Shown here: in pieces, positions 33,221 to 42,511 of the stretch
How positions within the stretch are numbered: position 1 is the stretch's first letter
Layout of the letters: each line of letters begins with the position of its first letter
From: an uncultured Bacteroidales bacterium
GTDB lineage: Bacteria; Bacteroidota; Bacteroidia; Bacteroidales; Bacteroidaceae
Reading direction: 5' to 3'
Assembly (NCBI GenBank): GCA_949297215.1
Contig: CASFRV010000007.1
Span: forward strand, 1 to 64,000
Length of the DNA stretch: 64,000 nucleotides
Made by a program: the position numbers and the translations under genes
Notes under the pieces: model-generated
What the model saw: only the letters and a program-made list of their open reading frames with translations
Told to the model about the DNA's origin: nothing
Database searches by the model: none

Positions 33221-34978
33221 TCACTCCTGTGCCGCGGCCTGGGCGGTGCGGACGACGCGCAGGAAGTTTTCGCCCCACACTTTGCGCAGGTCGTCGGCGT
33301 TGAGGCCTTCGGCCATGAGGCGGCGGGTGAGGCCGATGAGCTCGGCGGCTGAGGCGCAGCCGCGCACGCCGCCGTCGCCGTCGAAGTCGGAGCCGATGCC
33401 TACGTGGTCGATGCCGGCCACGCTAATCATGTGCATGAGGTGGCGCACGGCGTCGACGACGGTGGCTTCGCCCTCTTCGCGCAGGAAGCCGTGATAGAGC
33501 GTCACCTGGGCCACGCCGCCCGTTTCGGCCAGGCGGCGCAGCTGGTCGTCGGTGAGGTTGCGCGGGTGGTTGCACAGGGCGCGGGCCGACGAGTGGGAGC
33601 ACACCACGGGCACCGTCGAGGCCGCCACGGCGTCGTAGAACGTCGTTTCGGCGGCGTGCGAGAGGTCTACCACCATGCCCGTGCGGTTCATCTCGGCCAC
33701 GACGGCGCGTCCCAGCGGGCTGAGGCCGCCGTGCTCGGCGGTGGTGCGACGGGCCGAGTCGCACAGGTCGTTGTCGCCGTTGTGGCAGAGGGTCATGTAG
33801 GTCACGCCGCGGCGGCGGAAGCGGGCCACGTTCTGCGGGTCGCGGCCCACGGCGTAGCCGTTCTCGATGGCCATCATCACGCTGTGCAGGCCGCGTCGCT
33901 TGTTGGCATAGAGCTCGTCAGGCGTGCGGGCCAGGGCCACCCCGCGGCAACCCTCCACCATGCGGCCGATGCCGTCGAGCAGGGCGTGGGCGCGGGCCGT
34001 GGCGGCGGCCAGGGCCTCGTCGGAGCGGTCGCCCTGGGGCAGATAGGCCGCCATGATGACGGCGTCGAGGCCCCCCTCGTGCATCTTGTGGAGGTCGACG
34101 AGGGCGTGCTCCTCGCGGTGGTCGAAGCGCACGCCGCGGTCGAAGAGCATGGGCGTGTCGCAGTGGCTGTCGAGGGTGAGGATGTCGTGGTGAAGGCGGC
34201 GGGCCCGGCCGTAGCTTGCGGCGTCGGCCACGAAGCGGCGGAACAGGGGCATCATGCTCTCGTCGGCGCCCAGGAGGAAGCACTCGGGGTGCCACTGCAC
34301 GCCCACGATGCTCTTCATCTCGGTGCTTTCGACGGCCTCGACCACGCCGTCGGCCGAGCGCGCCGTGACGCGCAAGCGGGGGCCGGGATCGGCCACGGCC
34401 TGGTGGTGGAACGAGTTGACGGCGAAGGCGGGGCCCAGCAGTTCGGCCACGAGGGAGCCCGGCTCGGCCTCGACGCGGTGGGAGGCCACGTGGCGGGGCA
34501 TGTCCTGACTGTGCTTGACGAGCTTCGTGCCGGGCAGGCAGGCGGCCAGGTCCTGATGGATGGTGCCGCCCAAGGCCATGGCCAGCACCTGGATGCCGCG
34601 GCAGATGCCCAGCATGGGCACCTGGCGGTCGTAGGCCAGGCGCGTGAGCAGGAGTTCGCCGCGGTCGCGCGCGGGGTTGACGCCGTGGAGGGCGGGCAGG
34701 GGGTCTTCGCCGGCGAAGAGGGGGTTGACGTCGGCGCCGCCCGAGAGGAGCAGACCGTCGATGCGGTCGAGCACGTTGAGGAGTACGGCGGTGTCGTCGC
34801 CGGGCGGTATGACGAGGGGGATGCCGCCGGCTGCCTCGATGCTGCGGTAGTAGCCGTCGAGGAGCGAGAGGGCGCCGTCGGCCCAGTTGGCCGTGATGCC
34901 GATGACGGGGCGCGGCGTGTGGTTGGGGAAATGGTCGGTAGCGGCCGCATAGGCCGCGGGGATGTCGAAGGGGTTCAT
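33221..34978 (-). CDS. Fusion of class I glutamine amidotransferase-like hydrolase and membrane dipeptidase
   Basis: 585 residues. The N-terminal half (about 22-250) is a peptidase C26/PuuD-like domain with nucleophile LGICRGIQ (C126) and VGVQWHPE (H230, E232), the family that cleaves gamma-glutamyl-GABA. The C-terminal half (about 262-580) is a peptidase M19 (renal dipeptidase) domain: DSHCDTP (H271, D273), the bridging Glu in AIENGYAVG, DLSHA, VVCSHSSARAL and GIGSDFDGDGG. No signal peptide. Together they could trim gamma-glutamyl and dipeptide bonds, for example in peptidoglycan or glutathione-like peptides; this is inference. It is a single gene bracketed by repeats P copies 1 and 2. Confidence 0.9.
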   Translation of the reverse strand: MNPFDIPAAYAAATDHFPNHTPRPVIGITANWADGALSLLDGYYRSIEAAGGIPLVIPPGDDTAVLLNVLDRIDGLLLSGGADVNPLFAGEDPLPALHGVNPARDRGELLLTRLAYDRQVPMLGICRGIQVLAMALGGTIHQDLAACLPGTKLVKHSQDMPRHVASHRVEAEPGSLVAELLGPAFAVNSFHHQAVADPGPRLRVTARSADGVVEAVESTEMKSIVGVQWHPECFLLGADESMMPLFRRFVADAASYGRARRLHHDILTLDSHCDTPMLFDRGVRFDHREEHALVDLHKMHEGGLDAVIMAAYLPQGDRSDEALAAATARAHALLDGIGRMVEGCRGVALARTPDELYANKRRGLHSVMMAIENGYAVGRDPQNVARFRRRGVTYMTLCHNGDNDLCDSARRTTAEHGGLSPLGRAVVAEMNRTGMVVDLSHAAETTFYDAVAASTVPVVCSHSSARALCNHPRNLTDDQLRRLAETGGVAQVTLYHGFLREEGEATVVDAVRHLMHMISVAGIDHVGIGSDFDGDGGVRGCASAAELIGLTRRLMAEGLNADDLRKVWGENFLRVVRTAQAAAQE

Positions 34979-35282
34979 GGGGTGGTGTTTTCTTAGGTGG
35001 GTGTGGGGCGCGGGATGGGGTGTGCGATGGGCAGCCTCGCGGCTCCGCGGGTGTGCCTGCGGCGTACCCGCGACGACCGACGTTGGACCCCTATGGGGTC
35101 CTCATATCTATATAGCTCCTGTCCGCAGGTTCGCCTTTGGCTCACCCGCGGTTATAGAAAGTTCGCCCCCTATGGGGGCGCCGGCCTCGCGGATTTCGCC
35201 TGCGGGCGAGGTGGTGCGGCGTATCTATGTGGGACATCTCTGTGCGGACGCCAGGAATGGGCCCCTCCTTGGGCGCTGCTGT
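34979..35282. other. Intergenic region with repeat P copy 2
   Basis: Almost entirely occupied by the repeat; the right end carries GACGCCAGGAATGGGCCCC, resembling a block between the Q repeats near 11330. No gene or clear promoter for the dipeptidase is visible. Confidence 0.6.
35016..35200. repeat. Dispersed repeat P, copy 2
   Basis: Direct-orientation match to 33020-33198 with both CCCCTATGGGG palindromes. The spacer between palindromes differs (CATATCTATATAG here). Confidence 0.8.
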
Positions 35283-35582
35283 TCACCCCTCCTCCTTGCG
35301 CCGCGGGTTGCGGGGGAACCAGCCTTTGCGCACGCGCTCTTTCTGCTCGAAGAGCTCTTTGATGCTCCACAGCGAGGAGAACCCCACGATGCCGCAGAGG
35401 GCGCTCCAAAACAGGTCGGGCACGAAGAGGGCGCCCACAGCGCCGGCTACGCCTACGACGAGGAAGACCCACCAGGGGCGTGTGCCGAAATAGTACTCCG
35501 TCTTGATGACGATGGGATGGAACAGACCGATGACCAAAAAGGTGGCCAAGCCGAGCAGGAGGCCTTCGTATGCGATTGTCAT
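35283..35582 (-). CDS. DUF4491 family membrane protein
   Basis: 99 residues with three hydrophobic helices (LLLGLATFLVIGLF; WWVFLVVGVAGAVGALF; LFWSALCGIVGFSSLW) and a basic tail. PIVIKTEYYFGTRPWW is typical of this Bacteroidetes family of unknown function. It follows the Lrp-type regulator gene by 15 bases and is probably co-transcribed. Confidence 0.82.
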   Translation of the reverse strand: MTIAYEGLLLGLATFLVIGLFHPIVIKTEYYFGTRPWWVFLVVGVAGAVGALFVPDLFWSALCGIVGFSSLWSIKELFEQKERVRKGWFPRNPRRKEEG

Positions 35583-35597
35583 GATGGCGGGGTTGGT

Positions 35598-36146
35598 TCA
35601 GACGGTGTCGGGCAAATCGTTGATCACTGTGGCGCGTCGCCGCGTGCGCGGGGCGTAGCGGTCCATCTCCTCGAACACCTCTTCGGGCAGGCGCACGGGC
35701 ACCTGGCGGCTGATGCTCTGGTCGAGCGAGATGAGGGCTTCGGTGGAGATGACGCCCGGTATTTCCTGTATGCGGCGGTTGAGCAGGTTCATGAGGTGCT
35801 CGTTGTCGCGGCAGTAGAGCTTGACGAACATGGTGTAGGGCCCCGTCGTGTAGTGGCACTCGACGATTTCGGGAATCTTTTCGAGCTCCACTACCACGTC
35901 CTTGTACATCGAGCCGCGTTCGAGGCGGATGCCCACGTAGGTGCAGGTGGAATAGCCCACGCGGCGCGGGTCGACGTTGTAGCCCGAGCCCTGGATGACG
36001 CCCGACTCCATGAGGCGCAGCACACGCTGGTGGACGGCGGCGCGCGAGACGCCACACTTGTCGGCTATGTCCTTGAAAGCGATGCGGGCATTGGTCGAGA
36101 TAATCTGCAATATGCGCAGGTCGGTTCGGTCGATCTTGTCTGTCAT
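35598..36146 (-). CDS. Lrp/AsnC family transcriptional regulator
   Basis: 182 residues. N-terminal winged helix-turn-helix (DRTDLRILQIISTNARIAFKDIADKCGVSRAAVHQRV) and a C-terminal RAM/AsnC ligand-binding domain (about 65-145: CTYVGIRL, IVECHYTTGPYTMFVKLYC, IQEIPGVISTEALISL). Such proteins sense amino acids and control metabolism. The basic tail (RTRRRATVIND) is a little longer than usual. It has its own promoter and leads DUF4491. Confidence 0.93.
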   Translation of the reverse strand: MTDKIDRTDLRILQIISTNARIAFKDIADKCGVSRAAVHQRVLRLMESGVIQGSGYNVDPRRVGYSTCTYVGIRLERGSMYKDVVVELEKIPEIVECHYTTGPYTMFVKLYCRDNEHLMNLLNRRIQEIPGVISTEALISLDQSISRQVPVRLPEEVFEEMDRYAPRTRRRATVINDLPDTV

Positions 36147-36178
36147 GCGTTTTTTGTCTGTTTTTTATTACTTGTGTG

Positions 36179-36186
36179 CAAAGATA
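36179..36186 (-). promoter_or_regulatory. -7 box of the lrp-type gene
   Basis: TATCTTTG on the minus strand, 33 bases before the start codon; exact consensus match. Confidence 0.5.
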
Positions 36187-36547
36187 GTGCAAATGAGAGG
36201 AAAGAAAAAGAAGTGAGCAAAGCGAACTTTGTTTTTCTTTCCCGAATGCAGCCTTTCTTATGAAAAGATACGTATAAAAAGGAGCGTTTCGTACGGTTTG
36301 GCGCGCAAAAGTGAGCGGTTTTGTGCATATTGGCCCCGTTTTCCGTCAATTTGCCACGTGCGGCGGCCTTTTTCTGACGTTTTGCCGCGGGGCTCTCCCG
36401 ACGGCGGGCGGAGGCCGAGCGCGGGCGTTTCAACCTTTTTTAACGCCGTGGGGAGGCCCTGTTGCAGCCGCCCTCCGCCTCGGAGCCTGCGGGCGTGCCC
36501 GCGGCGCGCGGCGTGGGCCGAAGCAGCGCGGCGTGCGCCCCGCGCAC

Positions 36548-36622
36548 CGATCCATGGGGTGGAACGACGCATCCATGGGATGCTTCGGCCGATCCATCCC
36601 ATGGAATTTCCGATCGAAGGCC
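36548..36622. repeat. CCATGGGATG palindrome cluster, copy C
   Basis: GATCCATGGGGTGG, then CCATGGGATGCTTCGGCC, then GATCCATCCCATGG. The CCATGGGATGCTTCGGCCGA block is shared exactly with copy D at 45214-45288. Confidence 0.7.
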
Positions 36623-37021
36623 ACTCGCGGCACGACGAAGGCTCGTTTTTCGGGCCGAAAAGCCTCGTTTTTTGCACAAACGGGCTGCCGATGTGTCGCT
36701 TTTGCCGCCTTTCGGGGCGCGGGGCGGGGGCGTTGTGGCGGCTTTTCCCCACCAACGGGAGGCGCGCGGCGGGGCGCGTGCGGCGGGCGTGGCACGAAAT
36801 GTGCCCATTCGGGCGCGAAACGCGGCAAAAGGGTTAAGAAAACGAAAGGCATGGCGGCACACTGCGCGCCGATGTGTGCAAAACTGCGCCCCGTCCGCTC
36901 TGTTTGCCCCGGCGGGGCTTGTCATTATTTTTCGGAACTTTGCATCGGCGCCGTGGGGCGCGGGCGGTGGAGCGGGGCGCAATAAACGTCGCGTACGCGC
37001 GCGGGGTCGGCGTTTTTTTCC

Positions 37022-37029
37022 TACCTTTG
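37022..37029 (+). promoter_or_regulatory. -7 box of the GH3 operon
   Basis: TACCTTTG, 34 bases before the GH3 start codon. The upstream region is GC-rich and lacks a clear -33 element. Confidence 0.5.
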
Positions 37030-37063
37030 TCCGCCTAAACAGCGGATAAAGCAAACAATCGAC

Positions 37064-38581
37064 ATGAGTATCACAAGAATGATCCGCCCCCTGTTCGACG
37101 GGCGCCTGCGCGCCATCGACCGCTTCATGGCCCGGCCCGAGGACGTGCAGCGCGGGGTGCTGGAACGGCTGGTAAGGCGGGCCGCCGCAACCCGCTGGGG
37201 CGAGCGCTACGGCTATGCCCGGGTGCGTTCGTACGAGGATTTCGCAGCGCGCGTGCCCCTTTCGACCTACGAGGAGCTGAAAGCCGACATCGACCTCATG
37301 CGCCACGGCGAGGCCGACGTGCTGTGGCCCGGCAGGGTGCGGTGGTATGCCAAGTCGTCGGGCACGACCAACGACAAGAGCAAGTTTATCCCCGTGAGCC
37401 GCGACGGCCTGCACGACACCCACTATGCCGGCGGGCGCGACGCCGTGGCCCTCTATCTGCGCAACCACCCGCAGAGCCGCCTCTTCGACGGCCGCGCCCT
37501 CATCCTGGGCGGCAGCCACGCGCCCAACTACAACCTGCCCCATTCGCTCGTGGGCGACCTGAGCGCCATCCTCATCGAAAACATCAACCCGCTGGTCAAC
37601 CTGGTGCGCGTGCCCTCGAAACGCACGGCCCTGCTGGCCGACTTTGAGCAGAAGCGCGACCGCATAGCCCGCGAGGCCGTGGGACGCAACGTAACGAACC
37701 TGAGCGGCGTGCCCTCGTGGATGATGTCGGTGCTCCACCGCGTGCTCGAAGTGACGGGCCGGCGCACCATCGACGAGGTGTGGCCCCATCTCGAAGTGTT
37801 CTTCCACGGCGGCGTGGCCTTTACGCCCTACCGCGAGCAGTACAGGCGCCTCATCCCCACCGACACGATGCACTACATGGAGACCTACAACGCCTCGGAG
37901 GGCTTCTTCGGCCTGCAGGACGACCCCGCCGACCCCTCCATGCTCCTCATGCTCGACTATGGCGTGTTCTACGAGTTCGTGCCCCTCGAAGACGTGGGCA
38001 CGGAGCACCCCCGCGTGCTGCCCCTGTGGGCCGTCGAGACGGGGCGCAACTATGCCATGGTCATCAGCACGACGTGCGGCCTGTGGCGCTACGAGATTGG
38101 CGACACGGTGCGCTTCACGCAGACCTCGCCCTACAAGTTCGTCATCACCGGGCGCACCAAGAGCTTCATCAACGCCTTTGGCGAGGAGCTCATCGTCGAC
38201 AACGCCGAGCGCGGCCTGCAACAGGCCTGCGCGCAGACGGGAGCCGTGGTGCGCGAATATACGGCCGCGCCCGTCTTCATGGGAGCCGACGGCCGCTGCC
38301 GCCACCAGTGGGTCATCGAGTTCGACCGCGCGCCGCAGGACGTGGCGGCCTTTGCCCGCGTGCTCGACGCGGCGCTGCAAAGCCTCAATTCCGACTACGA
38401 GGCCAAGCGCTACAAGGACCTCACGCTGCAACCGCTCGAAGTGGTCGTGGCGCGGCCCGGCCTCTTTGACGACTGGCTGCGCAGCCGCGGCAAGCTGGGC
38501 GGGCAGCACAAGGTGCCGCGCCTGGCCAACAACCGCGAAACCATCGAGCAAGTGCTCGCCCTGAACCACACCGAAGCATGA
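37064..38581 (+). CDS. GH3-family acyl-adenylate ligase-like protein
   Basis: 505 residues, the full family length. ATP-binding motif YAKSSGTTNDKSKFIPVS (from about 101); further motifs YMETYNASEGFFGLQ, LWRYEIGDTVRFT and ITGRTKSFINAFGEELIVDN match GH3 proteins. Plant GH3 enzymes conjugate amino acids to hormones via an acyl-adenylate; bacterial substrates are unknown. First gene of a four-gene operon; its stop overlaps the next start by 4 bases (ATGA). Confidence 0.9.
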   Translation: MSITRMIRPLFDGRLRAIDRFMARPEDVQRGVLERLVRRAAATRWGERYGYARVRSYEDFAARVPLSTYEELKADIDLMRHGEADVLWPGRVRWYAKSSGTTNDKSKFIPVSRDGLHDTHYAGGRDAVALYLRNHPQSRLFDGRALILGGSHAPNYNLPHSLVGDLSAILIENINPLVNLVRVPSKRTALLADFEQKRDRIAREAVGRNVTNLSGVPSWMMSVLHRVLEVTGRRTIDEVWPHLEVFFHGGVAFTPYREQYRRLIPTDTMHYMETYNASEGFFGLQDDPADPSMLLMLDYGVFYEFVPLEDVGTEHPRVLPLWAVETGRNYAMVISTTCGLWRYEIGDTVRFTQTSPYKFVITGRTKSFINAFGEELIVDNAERGLQQACAQTGAVVREYTAAPVFMGADGRCRHQWVIEFDRAPQDVAAFARVLDAALQSLNSDYEAKRYKDLTLQPLEVVVARPGLFDDWLRSRGKLGGQHKVPRLANNRETIEQVLALNHTEA

Positions 38582-40497
38582 AACGCTCCTATATATTATA
38601 CGTGCTGGCGCTGCTGCTCCTGGCCGCAGCCTGCGCCAACCCCGGCAGCGGCCCCGACGGCGGACCCTACGACGAGACGCCGCCGCGCATCGTGGACATG
38701 AACCCGCCCCTCGGCCGGACAGGCACGCAGGCAAAGAAGGTGACCATCACCTTCGACGAGCTCATCGCCGTGGAGAACCCGGGCGAAAAGGTCATCATCT
38801 CGCCCCCGCAAATCAACGTGCCCGACATACGCACCTCGGGCCGTCGCATCACCGTGGAGCTCCTCGACACGCTCCGGGAGAACACCACTTATACCATCGA
38901 CTTCTCAGACGCCATCCAGGACGCCCACGAGGGCAACCCTTTGGGCAACTTCACCTACCTTTTCTCCACAGGTCCCACGCTCGACACCATGGAGGTGGCC
39001 GGCCACGTCCTGGCGGCCGAAAACCTGGAACCCGTCAAGGGCATCCTCGTGGGCCTGCACCGCGACACGTGCGACACGGCCTTCACGCACCGGCCCTTCG
39101 ACCGCGTGGCCCGCACCGACAGTCGCGGACGCTTCTCGGTGAAGGGCGTGGCCCCCGGCTCCTACCGCGTCTATGCCCTCAAAGACATGGACGGCGACTA
39201 CAAGTTCAGCGCCAAGGGCGAGATGATTGCCTTCCTGCCCGGCCTGGTGACGCCCTCGTCGTTCCCCGACGTGCGCTACGACACGCTCTGGCGCGACACC
39301 GTGCGCTACGACACCATCCTCACCGTCCACTACACCCACTACGTGCCCGACAACCTCGTGCTCCTGGCCTTCACCGAGGCCAACCAGCCCCGCCATCTGC
39401 TGAAAACGCAGCGCGACGTGCCCGAGTGGTTCCGCCTCTACTTCACAGCGCCCTCGCGCCGCCGCCCCGTGCTGCGGGGGCTCAACTTCGACGCCACCGA
39501 TGCCTTCGTCGAGAGCCGTTCGGAGGGCTACGACACCATTACCTACTGGCTGCGCGACACGGCCCTCGTGCGCCTCGACACGCTGAGTTTCACGTGCACC
39601 TACGAGGCCACCGACGACTCCACGGGCCTCGCCGTCGAGCAGACCGACACCTTCGAGCTCGTGCCGCGCCTCACCGTGGCCCGCCGCGACAAGCAGCTGG
39701 CCGAGCGCCTGGAAAAGTGGGAGAAACAGCGCGAGCGGCGCCACAAGCGCGGCGACTTCAGCGACGAAGAGCCCCCGCGCGATTTCCTCAAATTCGAAGG
39801 CCGCGTGCCGGCCGCCCTGCCGCCCGACCGCAACGTGTCGTTCTCGGTGTCGGAGCCCCTGGCGCGGTTCGACACGGCGGGCGTCCACTTGCTCCTGGGC
39901 CCCGACACGGCACAGGCCGAGGCGCCCTACGTGCTGCGCCGCGACACGCTCGACCCCCTGCGCTTCACGCTCTACGGCGAGTGGCGCCCCGGGCAGCAGT
40001 ACACCCTGCGCATCGACTCGGCCGCCGCCGTCGGCATCTACGGCCACTGGAACAAACGCGAGGAGTGGAAGTTTCAGATACCCGCCCTCGAAACCTTCGG
40101 CACGCTCTTCCTGACGCTGCCCGGCGCCGACTCGACGGCCACCGTGCAGCTCCTGCGCTCCGACACGCAGGTGTATCGCCAGCAGCGCGCCCGCGACGGC
40201 CGCACCGACTTCTACTATCTGCAACCGGGCAACTACTATCTGCGCCTCTTCTACGACCACAACGCCAACGGTCGCTGGGATCCCGGCGAGTTTGCCACCG
40301 GCCGACAGGCCGAGGAGGTCTTCTACTTCCCCGTGGCCCTGCAAGTGAGGGCCAACTGGGACATCGACCAGACGTGGAACGTGCGCGAGCGCTCCCTCCT
40401 CAGGCAAAAGCCCGAAGAGCTCGTCAAGCAAAAGGCCGACCGCGCCAAACAGACCGCCCGCGAGCGCAACGAGCAGCGCCTGCGCGAGAAACAGTAG
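38578..40497 (+). CDS. Ig-like (SbsA-type) lipoprotein
   Basis: 639 residues. Lipobox LLLAAAC with C19, so an outer-membrane lipoprotein. An SbsA-type Ig-like domain is at about 35-130 (DETPPRIVDMNPPLGRTG...VTITFDELIAVENPGEKVIISPP), then a carboxypeptidase-regulatory-like beta domain (GRFSVKGVAPGSYRVYALKDMDGDYKF) and further beta structure ending in a DHNANGRWDPGEF calcium-like loop. The C-terminus is strongly basic. No catalytic motif. It overlaps the GH3 gene and precedes the DUF3108 gene by 42 bases. Confidence 0.85.
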   Translation: MKRSYILYVLALLLLAAACANPGSGPDGGPYDETPPRIVDMNPPLGRTGTQAKKVTITFDELIAVENPGEKVIISPPQINVPDIRTSGRRITVELLDTLRENTTYTIDFSDAIQDAHEGNPLGNFTYLFSTGPTLDTMEVAGHVLAAENLEPVKGILVGLHRDTCDTAFTHRPFDRVARTDSRGRFSVKGVAPGSYRVYALKDMDGDYKFSAKGEMIAFLPGLVTPSSFPDVRYDTLWRDTVRYDTILTVHYTHYVPDNLVLLAFTEANQPRHLLKTQRDVPEWFRLYFTAPSRRRPVLRGLNFDATDAFVESRSEGYDTITYWLRDTALVRLDTLSFTCTYEATDDSTGLAVEQTDTFELVPRLTVARRDKQLAERLEKWEKQRERRHKRGDFSDEEPPRDFLKFEGRVPAALPPDRNVSFSVSEPLARFDTAGVHLLLGPDTAQAEAPYVLRRDTLDPLRFTLYGEWRPGQQYTLRIDSAAAVGIYGHWNKREEWKFQIPALETFGTLFLTLPGADSTATVQLLRSDTQVYRQQRARDGRTDFYYLQPGNYYLRLFYDHNANGRWDPGEFATGRQAEEVFYFPVALQVRANWDIDQTWNVRERSLLRQKPEELVKQKADRAKQTARERNEQRLREKQ

Positions 40498-40539
40498 GCC
40501 CGCGGCCTGAAACACCGAAACCAACCAAAACGAAACGAT

Positions 40540-41361
40540 ATGAAACGGCTGCTTATCACGCTGCTGGCCGCCACGGCCCTCTTTGCAGGCCTGCCGCGCG
40601 CGGCACGGGCCCAGTGTTCGTCGAACAACACGGCCTTCAAGAGCGGAGAGACGCTCATCTACGACCTCTACTTCAACTGGAAATTTGTATGGGTCAAGGT
40701 GGGCTCGGCTTCCATGAACATCACGCGCACCGTCTACGGGGGGCAGCCCGCCTTCAGGACGTATCTCATCACGCGCGGCTCCAACCAGGCCGACAAGTTC
40801 TTTGTGATGCGCGACACGCTCACGGCCTACACCGGCACCGACCTGGTTCCGAAGCGCTACATGAAGCGCGCCCGCGAGGGCAAGAACTACAGCCGCGACG
40901 ACGTGTGGTACGACTATCCCGACGGCCAGTGCCGCGTGCGCATGCACTTTCAGAAAAACGGAGGCGAGCTGCGTCGCAACGAGCACAAGAGCCGCTACTG
41001 CGCTTTCGACATGATCAGCATGCTGCTGCGCGCCCGCAGTTTCGATCCGTCCGACTACAAGGTGGGCCACCGCATACGCTTTCTCATGGCCGACGGGAAG
41101 CGCTGCTCGTGGCAAAGCATCGTTTACCGCGGAAAGGAGAACTTCACCGTCGAAAACAGCAACACGACGTACCGCTGCCTCGTCTTTTCGTTCATGGAGA
41201 TGGAGGACGGCAAGGAAAGCGAGGTGGTGCGCTTCTTCATCACCGACGACAAGAACCACCTGCCCGTGCGCCTCGACATGAACCTCAACTTCGGCACGGC
41301 CAAGGCCTTCCTGACGGGGGCACGCGGCCTGCGCAACCCGCAGACGGCAAAGATAAAGTGA
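40540..41361 (+). CDS. DUF3108 domain exported protein
   Basis: 273 residues with a signal peptide to about 24 (ARAQ). The body matches the DUF3108 pattern: FKSGETLIYDLYFNWKFVWVKVGSASMNI, a central RDTLTAYTGTDLVPKRYMKRAREG and the C-terminal LPVRLDMNLNFGTAKAFL. It is thought to be a periplasmic beta-barrel-like protein of unknown function. Its position after the lipoprotein and before pdxB suggests co-expression. Confidence 0.88.
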   Translation: MKRLLITLLAATALFAGLPRAARAQCSSNNTAFKSGETLIYDLYFNWKFVWVKVGSASMNITRTVYGGQPAFRTYLITRGSNQADKFFVMRDTLTAYTGTDLVPKRYMKRAREGKNYSRDDVWYDYPDGQCRVRMHFQKNGGELRRNEHKSRYCAFDMISMLLRARSFDPSDYKVGHRIRFLMADGKRCSWQSIVYRGKENFTVENSNTTYRCLVFSFMEMEDGKESEVVRFFITDDKNHLPVRLDMNLNFGTAKAFLTGARGLRNPQTAKIK

Positions 41362-41389
41362 CGCCCCGCCGCGCGAAGAACGTCAAGGC

Positions 41390-42409
41390 ATGAAGATAGT
41401 CATCGACGACAGGATACCCTACATCCGCGGGGCCGCCGAACGGCTGGGCCGGGCCGTCTACCTGCCCGGGGCGGCCATCGGCCCCGACGACGTGCGCGAT
41501 GCCGACGCGCTGATAGTGCGCACGCGCACGCGCTGCGACCGTCGCCTGCTCGAAGGCAGCCGTGTGCAGTTCATCGCCACGGCCACCATCGGCTTCGACC
41601 ACCTGGACACGGCGTGGCTCGCCCGCGCGGGCATCGCCTGGGCCAACTGCCCGGGCTGCAACGCCGCCAGCGTGGCGCAATATGTGGAGAGCTCGCTCAT
41701 CCTGCTGCGCCGCGCCGGCCTGCTGCCCGCCGGGGGCGGCGTAGTGGGCGTGGTGGGCGTGGGCCACGTGGGCTCCAAGGTGGCCGCCGCGGCCCGCGCG
41801 CTGGGCTTCGACGTGCTGCCGTGCGACCCGCCGCGCCACGAGCGCGAGGGCGGCACGTTCTACGGCCTCGACGAGCTGGCCGAGCGGGCCGACGTCGTGA
41901 CCTTCCACACGCCCCTCACCTTCGACGGGCCGCACCCCACGTTCCACCTGGCCGACGAGGCCTTCTTCGCCCGCCTGCGCCGCCGCCCCGTCGTGATGAA
42001 CTCGGGCCGCGGCGAGGCCGTCGACACGCAGGCGCTGCTCGCGGCCCTCGACGACGGACGGGTGCGCGCCGCCGTGGTCGACACGTGGGAGAACGAGCCC
42101 CACATCGACCGCCGCCTGCTGGACCGTGCCTTCATCGCCACGCCCCACGTGGCGGGCTACTCGGCCGACGGCAAGGCCACGGGCACGCGCATGGCCCTCG
42201 AAGCCGTGGCGCGCCACTTCGGCCTACCCTCCGCCTTCGACATACGGCCGCCCCGCCTGCCCGAGGACCTGCATCCCGCCGCCGACCCGCTCGACCGCAA
42301 GCTGCAGCTCTACAACCCCATGGACGACACCCGCCGCCTCAAGGCCGCGCCCGAAAGCTTCGAGCAGCTGCGCGGCCACTACCCCCTGCGCCGCGAGCGC
42401 TGGGACTGA
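41390..42409 (+). CDS. pdxB: Erythronate-4-phosphate dehydrogenase
   Basis: 339 residues, slightly shorter than the Escherichia coli enzyme. A D-2-hydroxyacid dehydrogenase with NAD loop VVGVVGVGHVGSKVAAAARALG and catalytic region VVDTWENEPHIDRRLLDRAFIATPHVAGYSADGK. NCPGCNAASVAQYVESSL is a PdxB-specific segment. It makes 2-oxo-3-hydroxy-4-phosphobutanoate for DXP-independent pyridoxal phosphate synthesis in the cytoplasm. Last gene of the operon, followed by a strong terminator. Confidence 0.92.
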   Translation: MKIVIDDRIPYIRGAAERLGRAVYLPGAAIGPDDVRDADALIVRTRTRCDRRLLEGSRVQFIATATIGFDHLDTAWLARAGIAWANCPGCNAASVAQYVESSLILLRRAGLLPAGGGVVGVVGVGHVGSKVAAAARALGFDVLPCDPPRHEREGGTFYGLDELAERADVVTFHTPLTFDGPHPTFHLADEAFFARLRRRPVVMNSGRGEAVDTQALLAALDDGRVRAAVVDTWENEPHIDRRLLDRAFIATPHVAGYSADGKATGTRMALEAVARHFGLPSAFDIRPPRLPEDLHPAADPLDRKLQLYNPMDDTRRLKAAPESFEQLRGHYPLRRERWD

Positions 42410-42440
42410 CCGCCGCTGCCTGCGCCGCCATCCATACACA

Positions 42441-42474
42441 AGGGCCACCGAACAAACGTCCGGTGGCCCTTTCT
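42441..42474 (+). terminator. Terminator of the GH3-pdxB operon
   Basis: Perfect 10-base stem AGGGCCACCG / CGGTGGCCCT followed by TTCT, 31 bases after the pdxB stop codon. Confidence 0.9.
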
Positions 42475-42511
42475 GTATGCACGCCTGCCGCAGTGTGGCG
42501 GGGCGAAGGCT

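Larger units (their letters stand above)
36147..37063. other. Divergent intergenic region with palindromic element copy C
   Basis: About 900 bases between lrp and the GH3 gene. The left 120 bases hold the lrp promoter. The middle contains the palindrome core at 36548-36622 and flanks faintly like copies A and D (CATATTGGCCCCGTTTTCC). The right end carries the GH3 promoter. Frames on either strand are low-complexity; no gene seen. Confidence 0.6.

Noticed and set aside
33221..34978. Frameshift or chimera explaining the two-domain hydrolase
   Set aside because: One continuous frame with both sets of active-site residues and a natural linker; no sign of a broken stop codon.
36229..36985. Genes between lrp and the GH3 operon
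   Set aside because: Overlapping frames on both strands are Arg/Gly/Pro-rich and include the palindromic element; none has a start with promoter or a domain.
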